NCBI GenBank assembly: GCA_902521355.1
Contig: CABYRT010000005.1
Span: forward strand, 35,716-99,715
Reading direction: 5' to 3'
DNA length: 64,000 bases
Source: an uncultured Pelagibacteraceae bacterium
GTDB taxonomy: Bacteria; Pseudomonadota; Alphaproteobacteria; Pelagibacterales; Pelagibacteraceae
Below the pieces are notes generated by a model. That model did no database searches. It saw only the letters and a list, made by a program, of their open reading frames with translations, and was not told where the DNA came from. Position numbers and translations under genes: made by a program. Shown here piece by piece: positions 1-9,467 of the stretch; position 1 is the stretch's first letter, and the number at the start of each line of letters is the position of its first letter.

Positions 1-162
1 AAGGTTTTTTGTTTTCCTATTATCTAGTTTAACGTCAATAATCTCAAATTTTCCATCGTCTTTACTCTCTAAGTTTTTAAGACTTTCCTCATTTATATCA
101 TCTAAATAATGAGATACTTTAAAGCTGCATGTGTAATATGTTTCAACTAAATATTTTGCCAT
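1..162 (-). CDS. Hypothetical small protein, C-terminus truncated by window edge
   Basis: Reverse-strand translation from ATG at 162: MAKYLVETYYTCSFKVSHYLDDINEESLKNLESKDDGKFEIIDVKLDNRKTKN..., open to the window edge; not in the ORF track. Confidence 0.6.
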   Translation of the reverse strand, partial: MAKYLVETYYTCSFKVSHYLDDINEESLKNLESKDDGKFEIIDVKLDNRKTKNL

Positions 163-268
163 TGTAATCCTATTTGTAAATTGAATCTTGATTAGAATTA
201 TGTATATACATTTTTGAAATATAGTCTAATTGTAAATTTACAATTAGAAATTGAAAATAATTTAAAAA

Positions 269-625
269 ATGATTAAAGAAATTTTTACTTGGTGGAACAA
301 ACAAACATTTGGCACTAGACTAAATACAATTTTATTTGGAAAACTTGTTGGCGAAGATAATTCAGGCAACAAATATTATGAAAGCAAATCGGGAAAAAGA
401 TGGGTAATTTACAATGGGGAAGTCGAAGCATCAAAAATACCCAGTGAATGGTATTCTTGGATTCACCGAACTGGAAATAAAATTGAAAATAGTCATGAAT
501 TAGATAAATATAGCTGGCAAAAAGAGCATATGCCAAATCAAACGGGCACTGAAAATTCTTATCATCCAAATAAAAATAAAAGTAAAAATGCTTCGAATAA
601 AAAATACACTTCTTGGAAAAGTTAA
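269..625 (+). CDS. NADH:ubiquinone oxidoreductase accessory subunit NDUFA12 (B17.2) family
   Basis: N-terminal WWNKQTFGTRLNT..GKLVGEDNSGNKYYESKSGKRWVIYNGEVEASKIPSEWYSWIH is typical of NDUFA12. Confidence 0.88.
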   Translation: MIKEIFTWWNKQTFGTRLNTILFGKLVGEDNSGNKYYESKSGKRWVIYNGEVEASKIPSEWYSWIHRTGNKIENSHELDKYSWQKEHMPNQTGTENSYHPNKNKSKNASNKKYTSWKS

Positions 626-995
626 AGTTTTTATACTTGTTTTTTTTTCTTATAATTTGTTAATGATCAATTCTTTAAGTGAAAATAATACACGAACAGA
701 AAATTATGCTGTTTTAACAATATTAGACAAAGTAAACTCTCAGAGTGACATTATAGAGATTGAGGTTGGAAAGGAATATAAATTTAAAAATCTATCTATA
801 AACATTCTTAAATGTAATAATTCAAAATTTGATGATGATCCGGAAGTCACAGCATACATGCAAGTAAGAGATACAGTAAACAAAGATGACAACAAGGTGT
901 TCATTTTTAATGATTGGACATTCGCCTCGTCTCCATCAATTAGACCTTTTGATCACCCTGTGTATGATATTTGGTTAAAAAAATGTTATTCTTAA
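588..995 (+). CDS. DUF2155 domain-containing protein, signal peptide/anchor N-terminus
   Basis: LDKVNSQSDIIEIEVGKEYKFKNLSINILKC...VFNDWTFASSPSIRPFDHPVYDIWLKKC matches the DUF2155 pattern; neighbour of NDUFA12 as in other alphaproteobacteria. Confidence 0.8.
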   Translation: MLRIKNTLLGKVKVFILVFFSYNLLMINSLSENNTRTENYAVLTILDKVNSQSDIIEIEVGKEYKFKNLSINILKCNNSKFDDDPEVTAYMQVRDTVNKDDNKVFIFNDWTFASSPSIRPFDHPVYDIWLKKCYS

Positions 996-2329
996 AGTAA
1001 TTTTTCTTTATCAAGCCAACTCACATTAAAATCTGAATCTAAAAATTTTTTGTGATTTAAAAGTATTTTATGTAAGTCTATCGTTGTTTTAATGCCCTCT
1101 ATAACAAATTCATCAAGGGATCTTCGCATTCTTTGAATTGCTTCAGTTCTATTCCTTCCATGACATATTACTTTGCAAATCATGCTATCATAGTATGGAG
1201 TCACTTTGTATCCCTGAAATATTGCTCCGTCTACTCTAGTTCTAAAACCTGATGGTTGATGACACATTGTAATTTCTCCTGGCGAAGGTTGAAAATTTTT
1301 ACTTACATCTTCAGCATTTATTCGGCACTCAATTGCGTGACCTCTTGGGTTAATATCTTCCTGTTTTAAGGCAGTATTACCATCATATGCAATCCATATC
1401 TGTTCTTTTATTAAATCTATACCTGTTACTACTTCAGTTACTGGATGTTCAACTTGTATTCTCGTATTCATTTCTAAAAAATAAAATTTTCCATCCTCAA
1501 AAATAAATTCTACTGTGCCCGCACCTTCATATCCAATTTGGCTTACCATTTTTACAGTTTTATCAAAAAGATCTTTTCTTAGTTGATTATTTAATAAAGG
1601 ACTGGGTGTTTCCTCAATTAATTTTTGATGTCTTCTTTGAATAGAACAATCTCTTTCATGAAGATGCACAGTTCTATTTTTACCAGATAATACCTGAACT
1701 TCTATATGTCTTGGATTTTGAAAAAATTTCTCAATATAAACTTCATTATTACCAAAAAACTTTTTTGCCTCAGTTTTTGCAGTTAAAAATAAGCTTTCAA
1801 ATTCATCTTCTTTTTTAACAACTTTCATTCCTTTTCCACCACCACCACCAGCTGCCTTAATCAACACTGGATATCCAATTTGTTTACATATTTTTTTTGC
1901 TTCATTTAAATCAGATATCCCACCTTCAGATCCATCAATCACTGGAAGACCATATTTTTTTGCTATTTTTTTTGCTTCAATTTTATCACCCATCATTTTA
2001 ATCAGTGAAGATGATGGACCAATAAATTTAATTTTGTTTTGTTCAAGGATTTTTGCAAATTCATAATTTTCAGATAAAAAACCATATCCTGGATGTACAG
2101 CTTCAGAATTTGTCAATTCAATTGCTGACATAATTGCTGGAATGTTTAAATAACTATTCGAGGCTTGATGCGGCCCAACACAAATACTTTCGTCAGCTAA
2201 TCGAACATGCATACTATTTCTATCAACATCAGAATGAATTGCGACTGTTTTTATTCCCCATTCCTTGCATGCTCTGATAACTCTAACAGCTATCTCACCT
2301 CTATTTGCAACAAGAATTTTTTTGAACAT
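992..2329 (-). CDS. accC: Acetyl-CoA carboxylase biotin carboxylase subunit
   Basis: MFKKILVANRGEIAVRVIRACKEWGIKTVAIHSD; GGGGGKGMK; EMNTRIQVEHPVTE. Confidence 0.97.
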   Translation of the reverse strand: MFKKILVANRGEIAVRVIRACKEWGIKTVAIHSDVDRNSMHVRLADESICVGPHQASNSYLNIPAIMSAIELTNSEAVHPGYGFLSENYEFAKILEQNKIKFIGPSSSLIKMMGDKIEAKKIAKKYGLPVIDGSEGGISDLNEAKKICKQIGYPVLIKAAGGGGGKGMKVVKKEDEFESLFLTAKTEAKKFFGNNEVYIEKFFQNPRHIEVQVLSGKNRTVHLHERDCSIQRRHQKLIEETPSPLLNNQLRKDLFDKTVKMVSQIGYEGAGTVEFIFEDGKFYFLEMNTRIQVEHPVTEVVTGIDLIKEQIWIAYDGNTALKQEDINPRGHAIECRINAEDVSKNFQPSPGEITMCHQPSGFRTRVDGAIFQGYKVTPYYDSMICKVICHGRNRTEAIQRMRRSLDEFVIEGIKTTIDLHKILLNHKKFLDSDFNVSWLDKEKLL

Positions 2330-2331
2330 TA

Positions 2332-2754
2332 TTACTCAATTATTACTAAAGTATGCCCATATTCAACAGGCTGACCGTCTTCAACGCAGATTTTTTTTAC
2401 AGTACCAGTTATTGGAGATGGAACATGGTTCATTGTTTTCATAGCTTCAACAATCATAATCGTGTCGCCTTTGTTAATTTTTTTACCAACATCTACAAAC
2501 TTTTTACCACCTGGTTCTGGTGCCAAATAAGCTGTTCCTATAATAGGCGATGGAACTTCAGTCCCACTAATATTATCTTGTTCTATATTTTCTGTTTTTA
2601 TTTCTGATTTTATTTCTTTAACTGATGTTATATTTGATCCGAAAGATTTTGATACTTTAACTTTTATATCTTTTTCTGTGTACTCTATCTCGTTAAGATT
2701 AAATTCATTTAAATATTCTGTAAGCTCTTTAATTATACTTTTATTTATTTTCAT
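2332..2754 (-). CDS. accB: Acetyl-CoA carboxylase biotin carboxyl carrier protein
   Basis: Biotinylation motif EAMKTMNHV; adjacent to accC. Confidence 0.96.
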   Translation of the reverse strand: MKINKSIIKELTEYLNEFNLNEIEYTEKDIKVKVSKSFGSNITSVKEIKSEIKTENIEQDNISGTEVPSPIIGTAYLAPEPGGKKFVDVGKKINKGDTIMIVEAMKTMNHVPSPITGTVKKICVEDGQPVEYGHTLVIIE

Positions 2755-3184
2755 TCAACATTTCATGCATAGAATTTATGGCCAAAATATATCCATTTAT
2801 ACCTAATCCACAAATTATTCCTGTAACCACTCCACTTATTACAGATTTATGACGAAACTCCTCTCTTTTATATATATTTGATATATGGAGTTCAATTATT
2901 TTGCCTTTAAATATATCTAGAGCATCTCTAATTGCAACCGATGTGTGGCTATATCCACCTGCATTAATTATAATTCCTTCAAATTTATTTCTGGCACTTT
3001 GAATAGTATCAACGATTTCTCCTTCAACATTCGATTGTTTCATTTCAAGAATTAAATTTAATTCTTTCGATTTTTTCTTACAAATATCCTCTAAGTATTT
3101 ATAATCTTTGCTACCATATTGTGATTGTTCTCTCTCACCTATTAGATTAAGATTGGGTCCATTAATGATTAATATTTTACTCAC
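2741..3184 (-). CDS. aroQ: 3-dehydroquinate dehydratase type II
   Basis: ILIINGPNLNLIGEREQSQYG...IINAGGYSHTSVAIRDAL...ELHISNIYKREEFRHKS; start re-assigned to GTG at 3184 because upstream 54 aa of the tracked ORF are antisense to thiS. Confidence 0.9.
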   Translation of the reverse strand: MSKILIINGPNLNLIGEREQSQYGSKDYKYLEDICKKKSKELNLILEMKQSNVEGEIVDTIQSARNKFEGIIINAGGYSHTSVAIRDALDIFKGKIIELHISNIYKREEFRHKSVISGVVTGIICGLGINGYILAINSMHEMLNENK

Positions 3185-3200
3185 GAAATCCTTATAATCT

Positions 3201-3419
3201 ATGAATATTAAAAATAAAATAAAAATAACTGTAAATGGCAAGCAAATGCAAATAATTCCCAAATTTTCACTTAAGAGCTTGATTACAAAATTAAATATGC
3301 CAATAAATAAAATAGCTATAGAACTAAATAAAAAAATTATAGACAAAAAACGAATTTCTAAAATTCAATTAAAAAAAGGTGATAAAATAGAAATTGTTCA
3401 TTTTATCGGTGGTGGATAA
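3201..3419 (+). CDS. thiS: Thiamine biosynthesis sulfur carrier protein ThiS
   Basis: ITVNGKQ...; C-terminal IVHFIGGG diglycine; followed by thiG. Confidence 0.92.
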   Translation: MNIKNKIKITVNGKQMQIIPKFSLKSLITKLNMPINKIAIELNKKIIDKKRISKIQLKKGDKIEIVHFIGGG

Positions 3420-4192
3420 TGATTGACAATAAATTTAAGATAGCAAATAAGATTTTTAAATCACGTTTAATAGTTGGAACAGGAAAATATAAAAGCTTCA
3501 GTGAATGCGCCAAAGCCATTAAGACTTCTGGTGCAGACATAGTGACAGTTGCAGTTAGAAGAGTAAACATATCTAATAAGAATAAAGCTAGATTGATGGA
3601 CTTTATAGATCCAAAAAAAATAACATACTTACCAAATACAGCTGGATGTTTCACAGCAGAGGATGCAATTAGAACTTTAAGATTAGCAAGAGAAATAGGT
3701 GGATGGAAATTAGTAAAATTAGAGGTATTAGGTGACAAAAGAAACCTTTTTCCTGAAATGATTGAAACTTTAAGATCTACCGAACTATTAACCAAAGAAG
3801 GTTTTAAAGTAATGGTTTATTGTAATGATGATCCATTAATGGCAAAAAGATTAGAAAATGCAGGTGCAGTTGCTATTATGCCTCTCGCCGCTCCAATTGG
3901 TTCAGGTCTTGGTATACAAAATAAAGTAAATATAAAAATTATCAGAAAACAAACAAAATTACCTTTAATTATTGATGCTGGAATAGGGCAAGCTTCTGAC
4001 GCAACTATAGCAATGGAGTTAGGATGTGATGGTGTTTTAATAAATACAGCAATTGCAAAAGCTAAAAATCCATTTCAAATGGCAGAAGCAATGAAGCTTG
4101 CAGTTATTTCAGGAAGAAAGTCTTTTTTATCAGGAAGAATCAATCCAAATTTATTTGGCTCAGCATCAACTACTAATAAAGGAATTATTTAG
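3419..4192 (+). CDS. thiG: Thiazole synthase ThiG
   Basis: SRLIVGTGKYKSF...VTVAVRRVN...NTAGCFTAEDAIRTLRLARE...DAGIGQASDA. Confidence 0.96.
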   Translation: MIDNKFKIANKIFKSRLIVGTGKYKSFSECAKAIKTSGADIVTVAVRRVNISNKNKARLMDFIDPKKITYLPNTAGCFTAEDAIRTLRLAREIGGWKLVKLEVLGDKRNLFPEMIETLRSTELLTKEGFKVMVYCNDDPLMAKRLENAGAVAIMPLAAPIGSGLGIQNKVNIKIIRKQTKLPLIIDAGIGQASDATIAMELGCDGVLINTAIAKAKNPFQMAEAMKLAVISGRKSFLSGRINPNLFGSASTTNKGII

Positions 4193-5951
4193 TTTTTTTC
4201 TTATGAAATTGCTTTCTGAACTTTCTTTTTTTAAAAATTTTTCTATTTTTAACGTTAATAATTTTATTTTCTTTTTTTAATTCAATTTTTATAGACTTAA
4301 GCTTTTCTACCTTTTCTATTTTATCTAAAACTTTTTTTGTTTTTGATTTAAACTCAATTATATAATCTTCTAGGTTTAGATCATTATTTATAATTAAATT
4401 AATTTTTGCCTTATTTTTTTTTTCAAAGTATTTTACAACTTCTTGATAATGGTCTGCTATATATTTCTCAATTTTATCATTAATTGTCAATTCAACCAAT
4501 TTAGCATTAATTTCTAAAGACTTTATTTCTATTAATTTTAGTATTTTTAAAACAAAGGTTTCATCTGTTAATTTCATATGCCACTTTACATTGCTTTCTC
4601 TTAACCTTTGTCTAGACATTTCTAGCAATCCAAAATTACTTATTCTACCAATTTGAATTCTTGCTCTATCATTTCTGCATTTCTCTTTTAATTTCCGCTC
4701 AACTTGTCGTCTATTATTGAAGTTAAGCATATCAATAAAATCGATTATTATTAATCCAGACAAATCTCTTATCTTGATTTGTCTAGCAATTTCTTCAGCT
4801 GCTTCAATATTTGTGTCAAATGCTGTGCTTTCAACGTTTTTTTGTTTAATAGATTTGCCTGAATTAACATCTATTGATACTAAGGCTTCAGTAGGATTTA
4901 TAACTAGATAACCGCCTGACGTTAATTTTACCTCTGTCTCAAATATTTCAAATAATTTTTTTTCAATATTTTCTTTGTAAAAAAGAGGGACTTTATCTCT
5001 GTACTTTTTAACTTTTTTTAATTGATTAGGCATCATTAGCTTGATGTAATTTTTTGTTTTTTGATAACCCTCATTTCCTTCAACATATATAGTTTGAGTA
5101 TCATCATCATACATGTCTCTAATACATCTTTTGATAATGTCACTTTCTTGATGAATAAGAGATGGAGCAATTGAGTTTAAAGCATTATCTTTAATTTTAT
5201 CCCAAACTGAAATTAAATTTTTTAAATCATTCTCTATTTCATTTTTTGTCTTATTTGATCCAGCAGTTCTTACAATTATTCCCATCTCTTTAGGAATTAT
5301 TATTTCATTTAAAATATTTCTTATTTTTTTTCTATCTCCCGCATTAAATATTTTTCTTGAAATTCCACCGCCTTTAGCTGTGTTAGGCATCAAGACAATA
5401 TATTTACCAGCAATTGAAATAAACGTGCTTAGGGCCGCTCCCTTTAAACCTCTTTCATCTTTCAATACCTGTACTAGAATTACTTGATTTGGTTTTATAA
5501 CTTCTTGTATTTTATATCTTTTAGATGGAAATTTTTTTTGAGTATTGAATTTTTCTTTTTCATCGTCTTCATTCTTTTCGACAGGATCATTAATTTTTAT
5601 TTCTTCTTTTCCTTCTAGAATTTGATCCTCTATAACTTCACTCTCTTTTGATAATTCTTCTCTGACAAGTTCTTCTTCTTTTTTTATCTTTTCTAAATCG
5701 CTTAATGGAAGTTGGTAATAATCTGACTGAATATCATTAAATGATAAAAATCCATGTCTTTCTCTTCCAAAGTCAACGAATGCTGCTTGCAAGGAAGGCT
5801 CAATTCTACTTACTTTACCAAGATATATATTATTCTTAATTAAAGTATTATTTATACTTTCATATTCATAGTCTTCGATATGATTGTTATTTTTAAGAAC
5901 AACTCTTGTTTCATTAGGATGCGATGCATCAATGTATAAATTTTTAGACAT
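4185..5951 (-). CDS. Ribonuclease E/G family protein
   Basis: S1-like N-terminus IYLGKVSRIEPSLQAAFVDFGRERHGFL; RNase E/G core GGYLVINPTEALVSIDVNSGKS; IIDFIDM. Confidence 0.93.
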   Translation of the reverse strand: MSKNLYIDASHPNETRVVLKNNNHIEDYEYESINNTLIKNNIYLGKVSRIEPSLQAAFVDFGRERHGFLSFNDIQSDYYQLPLSDLEKIKKEEELVREELSKESEVIEDQILEGKEEIKINDPVEKNEDDEKEKFNTQKKFPSKRYKIQEVIKPNQVILVQVLKDERGLKGAALSTFISIAGKYIVLMPNTAKGGGISRKIFNAGDRKKIRNILNEIIIPKEMGIIVRTAGSNKTKNEIENDLKNLISVWDKIKDNALNSIAPSLIHQESDIIKRCIRDMYDDDTQTIYVEGNEGYQKTKNYIKLMMPNQLKKVKKYRDKVPLFYKENIEKKLFEIFETEVKLTSGGYLVINPTEALVSIDVNSGKSIKQKNVESTAFDTNIEAAEEIARQIKIRDLSGLIIIDFIDMLNFNNRRQVERKLKEKCRNDRARIQIGRISNFGLLEMSRQRLRESNVKWHMKLTDETFVLKILKLIEIKSLEINAKLVELTINDKIEKYIADHYQEVVKYFEKKNKAKINLIINNDLNLEDYIIEFKSKTKKVLDKIEKVEKLKSIKIELKKENKIINVKNRKIFKKRKFRKQFHKKKTK

Positions 5952-6032
5952 AATTTTAGTGATTTTTTCATAAGTTTATTTATTAAATTCTGTGCCTTAA
6001 CAATAACAAATTCATGAAATATTTAAACTAAA

Positions 6033-8369
6033 ATGCAAAAAATTATCAAAAGAATATTTGTAATAGGATTGTTGTTTTCTACTGTATTTTTGATTGGAAT
6101 TATATCCATTCTTTGGACATACTCAAATAAACTACCTGATTATAAATATCTTAAAAATTATAAACCACCTGTTTCCAGTAAATTATATTCTGGAAATGGT
6201 GTTTTGGTTAGTGATTTTTCTTCAGAAAAAAGAATATTTGTTCCTTACACAGCAATATCACAAACAGTAATAAATGCTTTCTTATCTGCAGAGGATAAAA
6301 ATTTCTTTGATCATCCAGGTGTTGATGCAAAAGGCGTTATTAGAGCTATAAAAAATAATATTTTCAACCTAATATATTCAAGAAGATTAGAGGGCGCGTC
6401 AACCATTACTCAACAAGTGGCAAAAAACTTTCTTCTAAACAATGAGATCAGTATAGATCGAAAAATAAAAGAGGCCATTTTAGCATTCAGAATTGAACGT
6501 GTTTTAACAAAAAAAAGAATTTTAGAACTATATCTGAATCAAATTTATCTAGGAGAAGGGAGTTATGGAATAGCTTCAGCAAGCTTAAGATATTTCAATA
6601 AACCAATAAGTGAACTTGATTATGGAGAAGCAGCATTATTAGCGGCTCTTCCAAAAGCACCAAGTAAATATAATCCATATAAAAATATTGAATTAGCAAA
6701 ATTTAGAAGAAACTTAGTTTTAAATAATTTATTAGAAAATGGTTTTATAAATAAAAAACAACACTTAGATTTAAGTAAATCTAAAATTAATTTGAAAAAA
6801 AGAAAAAGAATTTATTTGGAAGACTCAAGGTACTATGTTGAAGATGTTAGAAAAGAAGTGATTGATAAATATGGTTTTGATCAAGTTTATAAACAAGGTT
6901 TTAATATTAAAACACCTTTAAACTTAGAATTACAAAAAATTGCAACTCAATCGCTCAGGAATGGTTTGCAAGAATTTGATAAAAGAAAAGGATGGAGAGG
7001 AGCTCTATCTAATATAAAAAAACATAAAAATTGGATTAACGATCTTAAAGATCTAAATCTAGAAAAATCTTTAGGGTGGGAATTAGCTGTTGTCACTAGA
7101 ATTGATAAATTTGAAACAGTCATCGAAACTCAAAATGAAAATATTGGAACAATTAATTTTAATGATATTGATTGGACCCGAAAGGAATTCAAAAAACTAT
7201 TTAAAATTGGAGATATAATTCATGTCAAGAAATTATCCGATGGAAACTATAGTTTAAAACAACTCCCGAAAGCTAATGGAGGTATTGTTGTAATGGACCC
7301 ATATAGTGGAAGGGTTTTAGCATTGTCAGGTGGCTTTAGTTTTAAAAAAAGTGAATTCAACAGAGCATCTCAAGCAAAACGTCAACCCGGGTCAGCATTT
7401 AAACCTTTCATATATGCTTTAGCATTAGAAAATAATTTTTCACCAACCACATTAGTATTAGATGCACCTATAGTATTAGATCAAGGAAATGATTTAAAAA
7501 TGTGGAAACCAGAAAATTATGGTAAAAAGTTTTATGGACCTTCAACACTAAGAACAGGCATAGAAAAATCAAGAAATCTAATGACTGTCAGAATAGCTCA
7601 AGAACTAGGTATAGATAAAATAATAAATTTTTCAAAAAAATTAAATATTTATGAAAATCCTGATGAACTTATGTCGGTATCTTTGGGATCTGCCGAAACA
7701 ACTTTGTTAAAAATTACAAGCGCTTACTGCTCCTTTTTAAATGGTGGAAAATTAGTTAACCCAATATTAATTGATAGAATTCAAGACAGTGAGGGAAATA
7801 CTATTTTTAATAATGAAAAAAGATTTTGTGAAAATTGTGATTTAATTTCATATGATGGAACAAGTAACCCAATTATTAAAAATAAATATCAACAGATTTT
7901 TTCACCACAAACGGCCTATCAGATCACTTCTATGTTGAAAGGCGTTATAGAACGTGGAACTGGAAAAGGTTTAAGAGAATTAAAACTTGAATTAGCTGGA
8001 AAGACCGGAACAACAAACAAAAATACAGATACTTGGTTTATAGGATTTACATCTAATTTAGTGGTTGGTGTATACATTGGCTATGATAATCCAAAGAGTT
8101 TAGGTAAATTCGAGACAGGTTCAAAAACAGCGATGCCAGTTTTTAAAGAATTCATAAAAAAAACAGCAAATACTTTTAATGCGAGACCTTTTAAAGTTGC
8201 AGACAATATAAATATGATGGTTATAGATGCAAAAACAGGAAAAAAAGCGAATTCTAAAACCAAGTTAGCCATAATTGAGTCATTTAAAAAAAATGATAAT
8301 AAACTCAACAATAAATCTAATAATTTTGATAGTAGATTAAATACAACAAATATATTAAAATTTTATTAA
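6033..8369 (+). CDS. mrcA: Penicillin-binding protein 1A family (transglycosylase/transpeptidase)
   Basis: GT51 motifs EDKNFFDHPGVD, EGASTITQQVAKN; transpeptidase RQPGSAFKPF, KTGTTN. Confidence 0.93.
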   Translation: MQKIIKRIFVIGLLFSTVFLIGIISILWTYSNKLPDYKYLKNYKPPVSSKLYSGNGVLVSDFSSEKRIFVPYTAISQTVINAFLSAEDKNFFDHPGVDAKGVIRAIKNNIFNLIYSRRLEGASTITQQVAKNFLLNNEISIDRKIKEAILAFRIERVLTKKRILELYLNQIYLGEGSYGIASASLRYFNKPISELDYGEAALLAALPKAPSKYNPYKNIELAKFRRNLVLNNLLENGFINKKQHLDLSKSKINLKKRKRIYLEDSRYYVEDVRKEVIDKYGFDQVYKQGFNIKTPLNLELQKIATQSLRNGLQEFDKRKGWRGALSNIKKHKNWINDLKDLNLEKSLGWELAVVTRIDKFETVIETQNENIGTINFNDIDWTRKEFKKLFKIGDIIHVKKLSDGNYSLKQLPKANGGIVVMDPYSGRVLALSGGFSFKKSEFNRASQAKRQPGSAFKPFIYALALENNFSPTTLVLDAPIVLDQGNDLKMWKPENYGKKFYGPSTLRTGIEKSRNLMTVRIAQELGIDKIINFSKKLNIYENPDELMSVSLGSAETTLLKITSAYCSFLNGGKLVNPILIDRIQDSEGNTIFNNEKRFCENCDLISYDGTSNPIIKNKYQQIFSPQTAYQITSMLKGVIERGTGKGLRELKLELAGKTGTTNKNTDTWFIGFTSNLVVGVYIGYDNPKSLGKFETGSKTAMPVFKEFIKKTANTFNARPFKVADNINMMVIDAKTGKKANSKTKLAIIESFKKNDNKLNNKSNNFDSRLNTTNILKFY

Positions 8370-9467
8370 TGGACCAAGAAGTATTAAATATTAAAACGGA
8401 AATAGAGAAAATAAATCAAAGAATTAAGGAGTTTCTTTGAAAAGACAAAGGTTTCAGAAAAAATAATTAATTTATTAAATTTAATAGAAAAACCAGATTT
8501 TTGGCAGGATAAAAGAAATGCTGAAAAAATTTTAAGAGAAAAAAACAATTTAGAAAAATTACTAAATAATTTTGAATATTCAAAAAAAGAAAGTAAAGAT
8601 TTATTTGACATATATGATTTAGCCATAAATGAAAATAATGACGAAATAATTAAAGAGACAACCTCAAATATAAAAACACTTTTTAATAAAATAAAACAGA
8701 TTGAAATAAGATGTTTCCTATCAGATGACAATGATACATTTGATAGTTATTTAGAGTTTCATGCAGGTGCAGGTGGAACCGAAAGTCAAGACTGGGCTGA
8801 TATGTTAAGAAGAATGTATATGAAGTGGGCAACTAAAAAAAATTTCAAAATCGAAATTATCAGTGAACATAAAGGCGATGAAGCTGGCATTAAATCTTCA
8901 ATAATTAAAGTAAGTGGAGATTACATAAATGGATTATTAAAAAATGAATCAGGAATACATAGACTTGTTAGAATTTCTCCGTTTGATTCTGGTGCTAGAA
9001 GACATACAAGTTTTGCCAGTGTTTGGGTATATCCAGTCATATCTGAAAATATTGATGTTGAAATTTTAGAAAAAGATTTAAGAATAGATACATACAGATC
9101 TAGTGGTGCAGGAGGTCAACATGTCAACACAACAGATAGTGCAGTAAGAATTACACACTTGCCAACAAAAATTGTGGTACAATGTCAAAATGAAAGATCA
9201 CAACACAAAAATAAAGAAACTTGCATGAATATGTTAAGAGCAAGACTTTATGACCATGAGTTAAAAAAAAAAGAAAAAGAAAATGAAAATCTTGAAAATT
9301 CAAAGTCAGAGATTGGATGGGGTCATCAAATTAGATCATATGTATTACACCCTTATAAAATGGTGAAAGATAATAGGACTAATTTTGAAAGTTCTAGTCC
9401 AGAAAAAGTATTAGATGGAGAAATAGATAATTTTTTAGAAAGCTCTTTATATAAATTAAATGCGTAA
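8369..9467 (+). CDS. prfB: Peptide chain release factor 2, with programmed +1 frameshift at 8435-8441 (CTT TGA A)
   Basis: Frame 1 MDQEVLNIKTEIEKINQRIKEFL then TGA 8438-8440; +1 frame continues EKTKVSEKIINLLNLIEKPDFWQDKRNAEKIL...; GGQ motif SSGAGGQHVNTTDSAVRITHLP. Confidence 0.95.
8429..8441 (+). promoter_or_regulatory. prfB autoregulatory +1 frameshift slippery site with upstream SD-like AGGAG
   Basis: aaggag ttt ctt tga a: internal SD-like AGGAG immediately 5' of CTT TGA, as in canonical prfB frameshift sites. Confidence 0.92.

Noticed and set aside
315-569. 84-aa minus-strand ORF
   Set aside because: Antisense to the NDUFA12-like gene, with no family features.
2353-2607. 84-aa plus-strand ORF
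   Set aside because: Antisense to accB, low-complexity Phe/Tyr-rich translation typical of shadow ORFs.
2741-3346. 201-aa ORF with hydrophobic N-terminus fused to AroQ
   Set aside because: First 54 residues are antisense to thiS; AroQ family homology starts at VSKILIINGPN (GTG 3184). Annotated with the shorter start.
8435-8441. In-frame TGA in prfB as evidence of a pseudogene
   Set aside because: Context is the classical RF2 programmed +1 frameshift, and the downstream frame is intact to the GGQ motif and stop.
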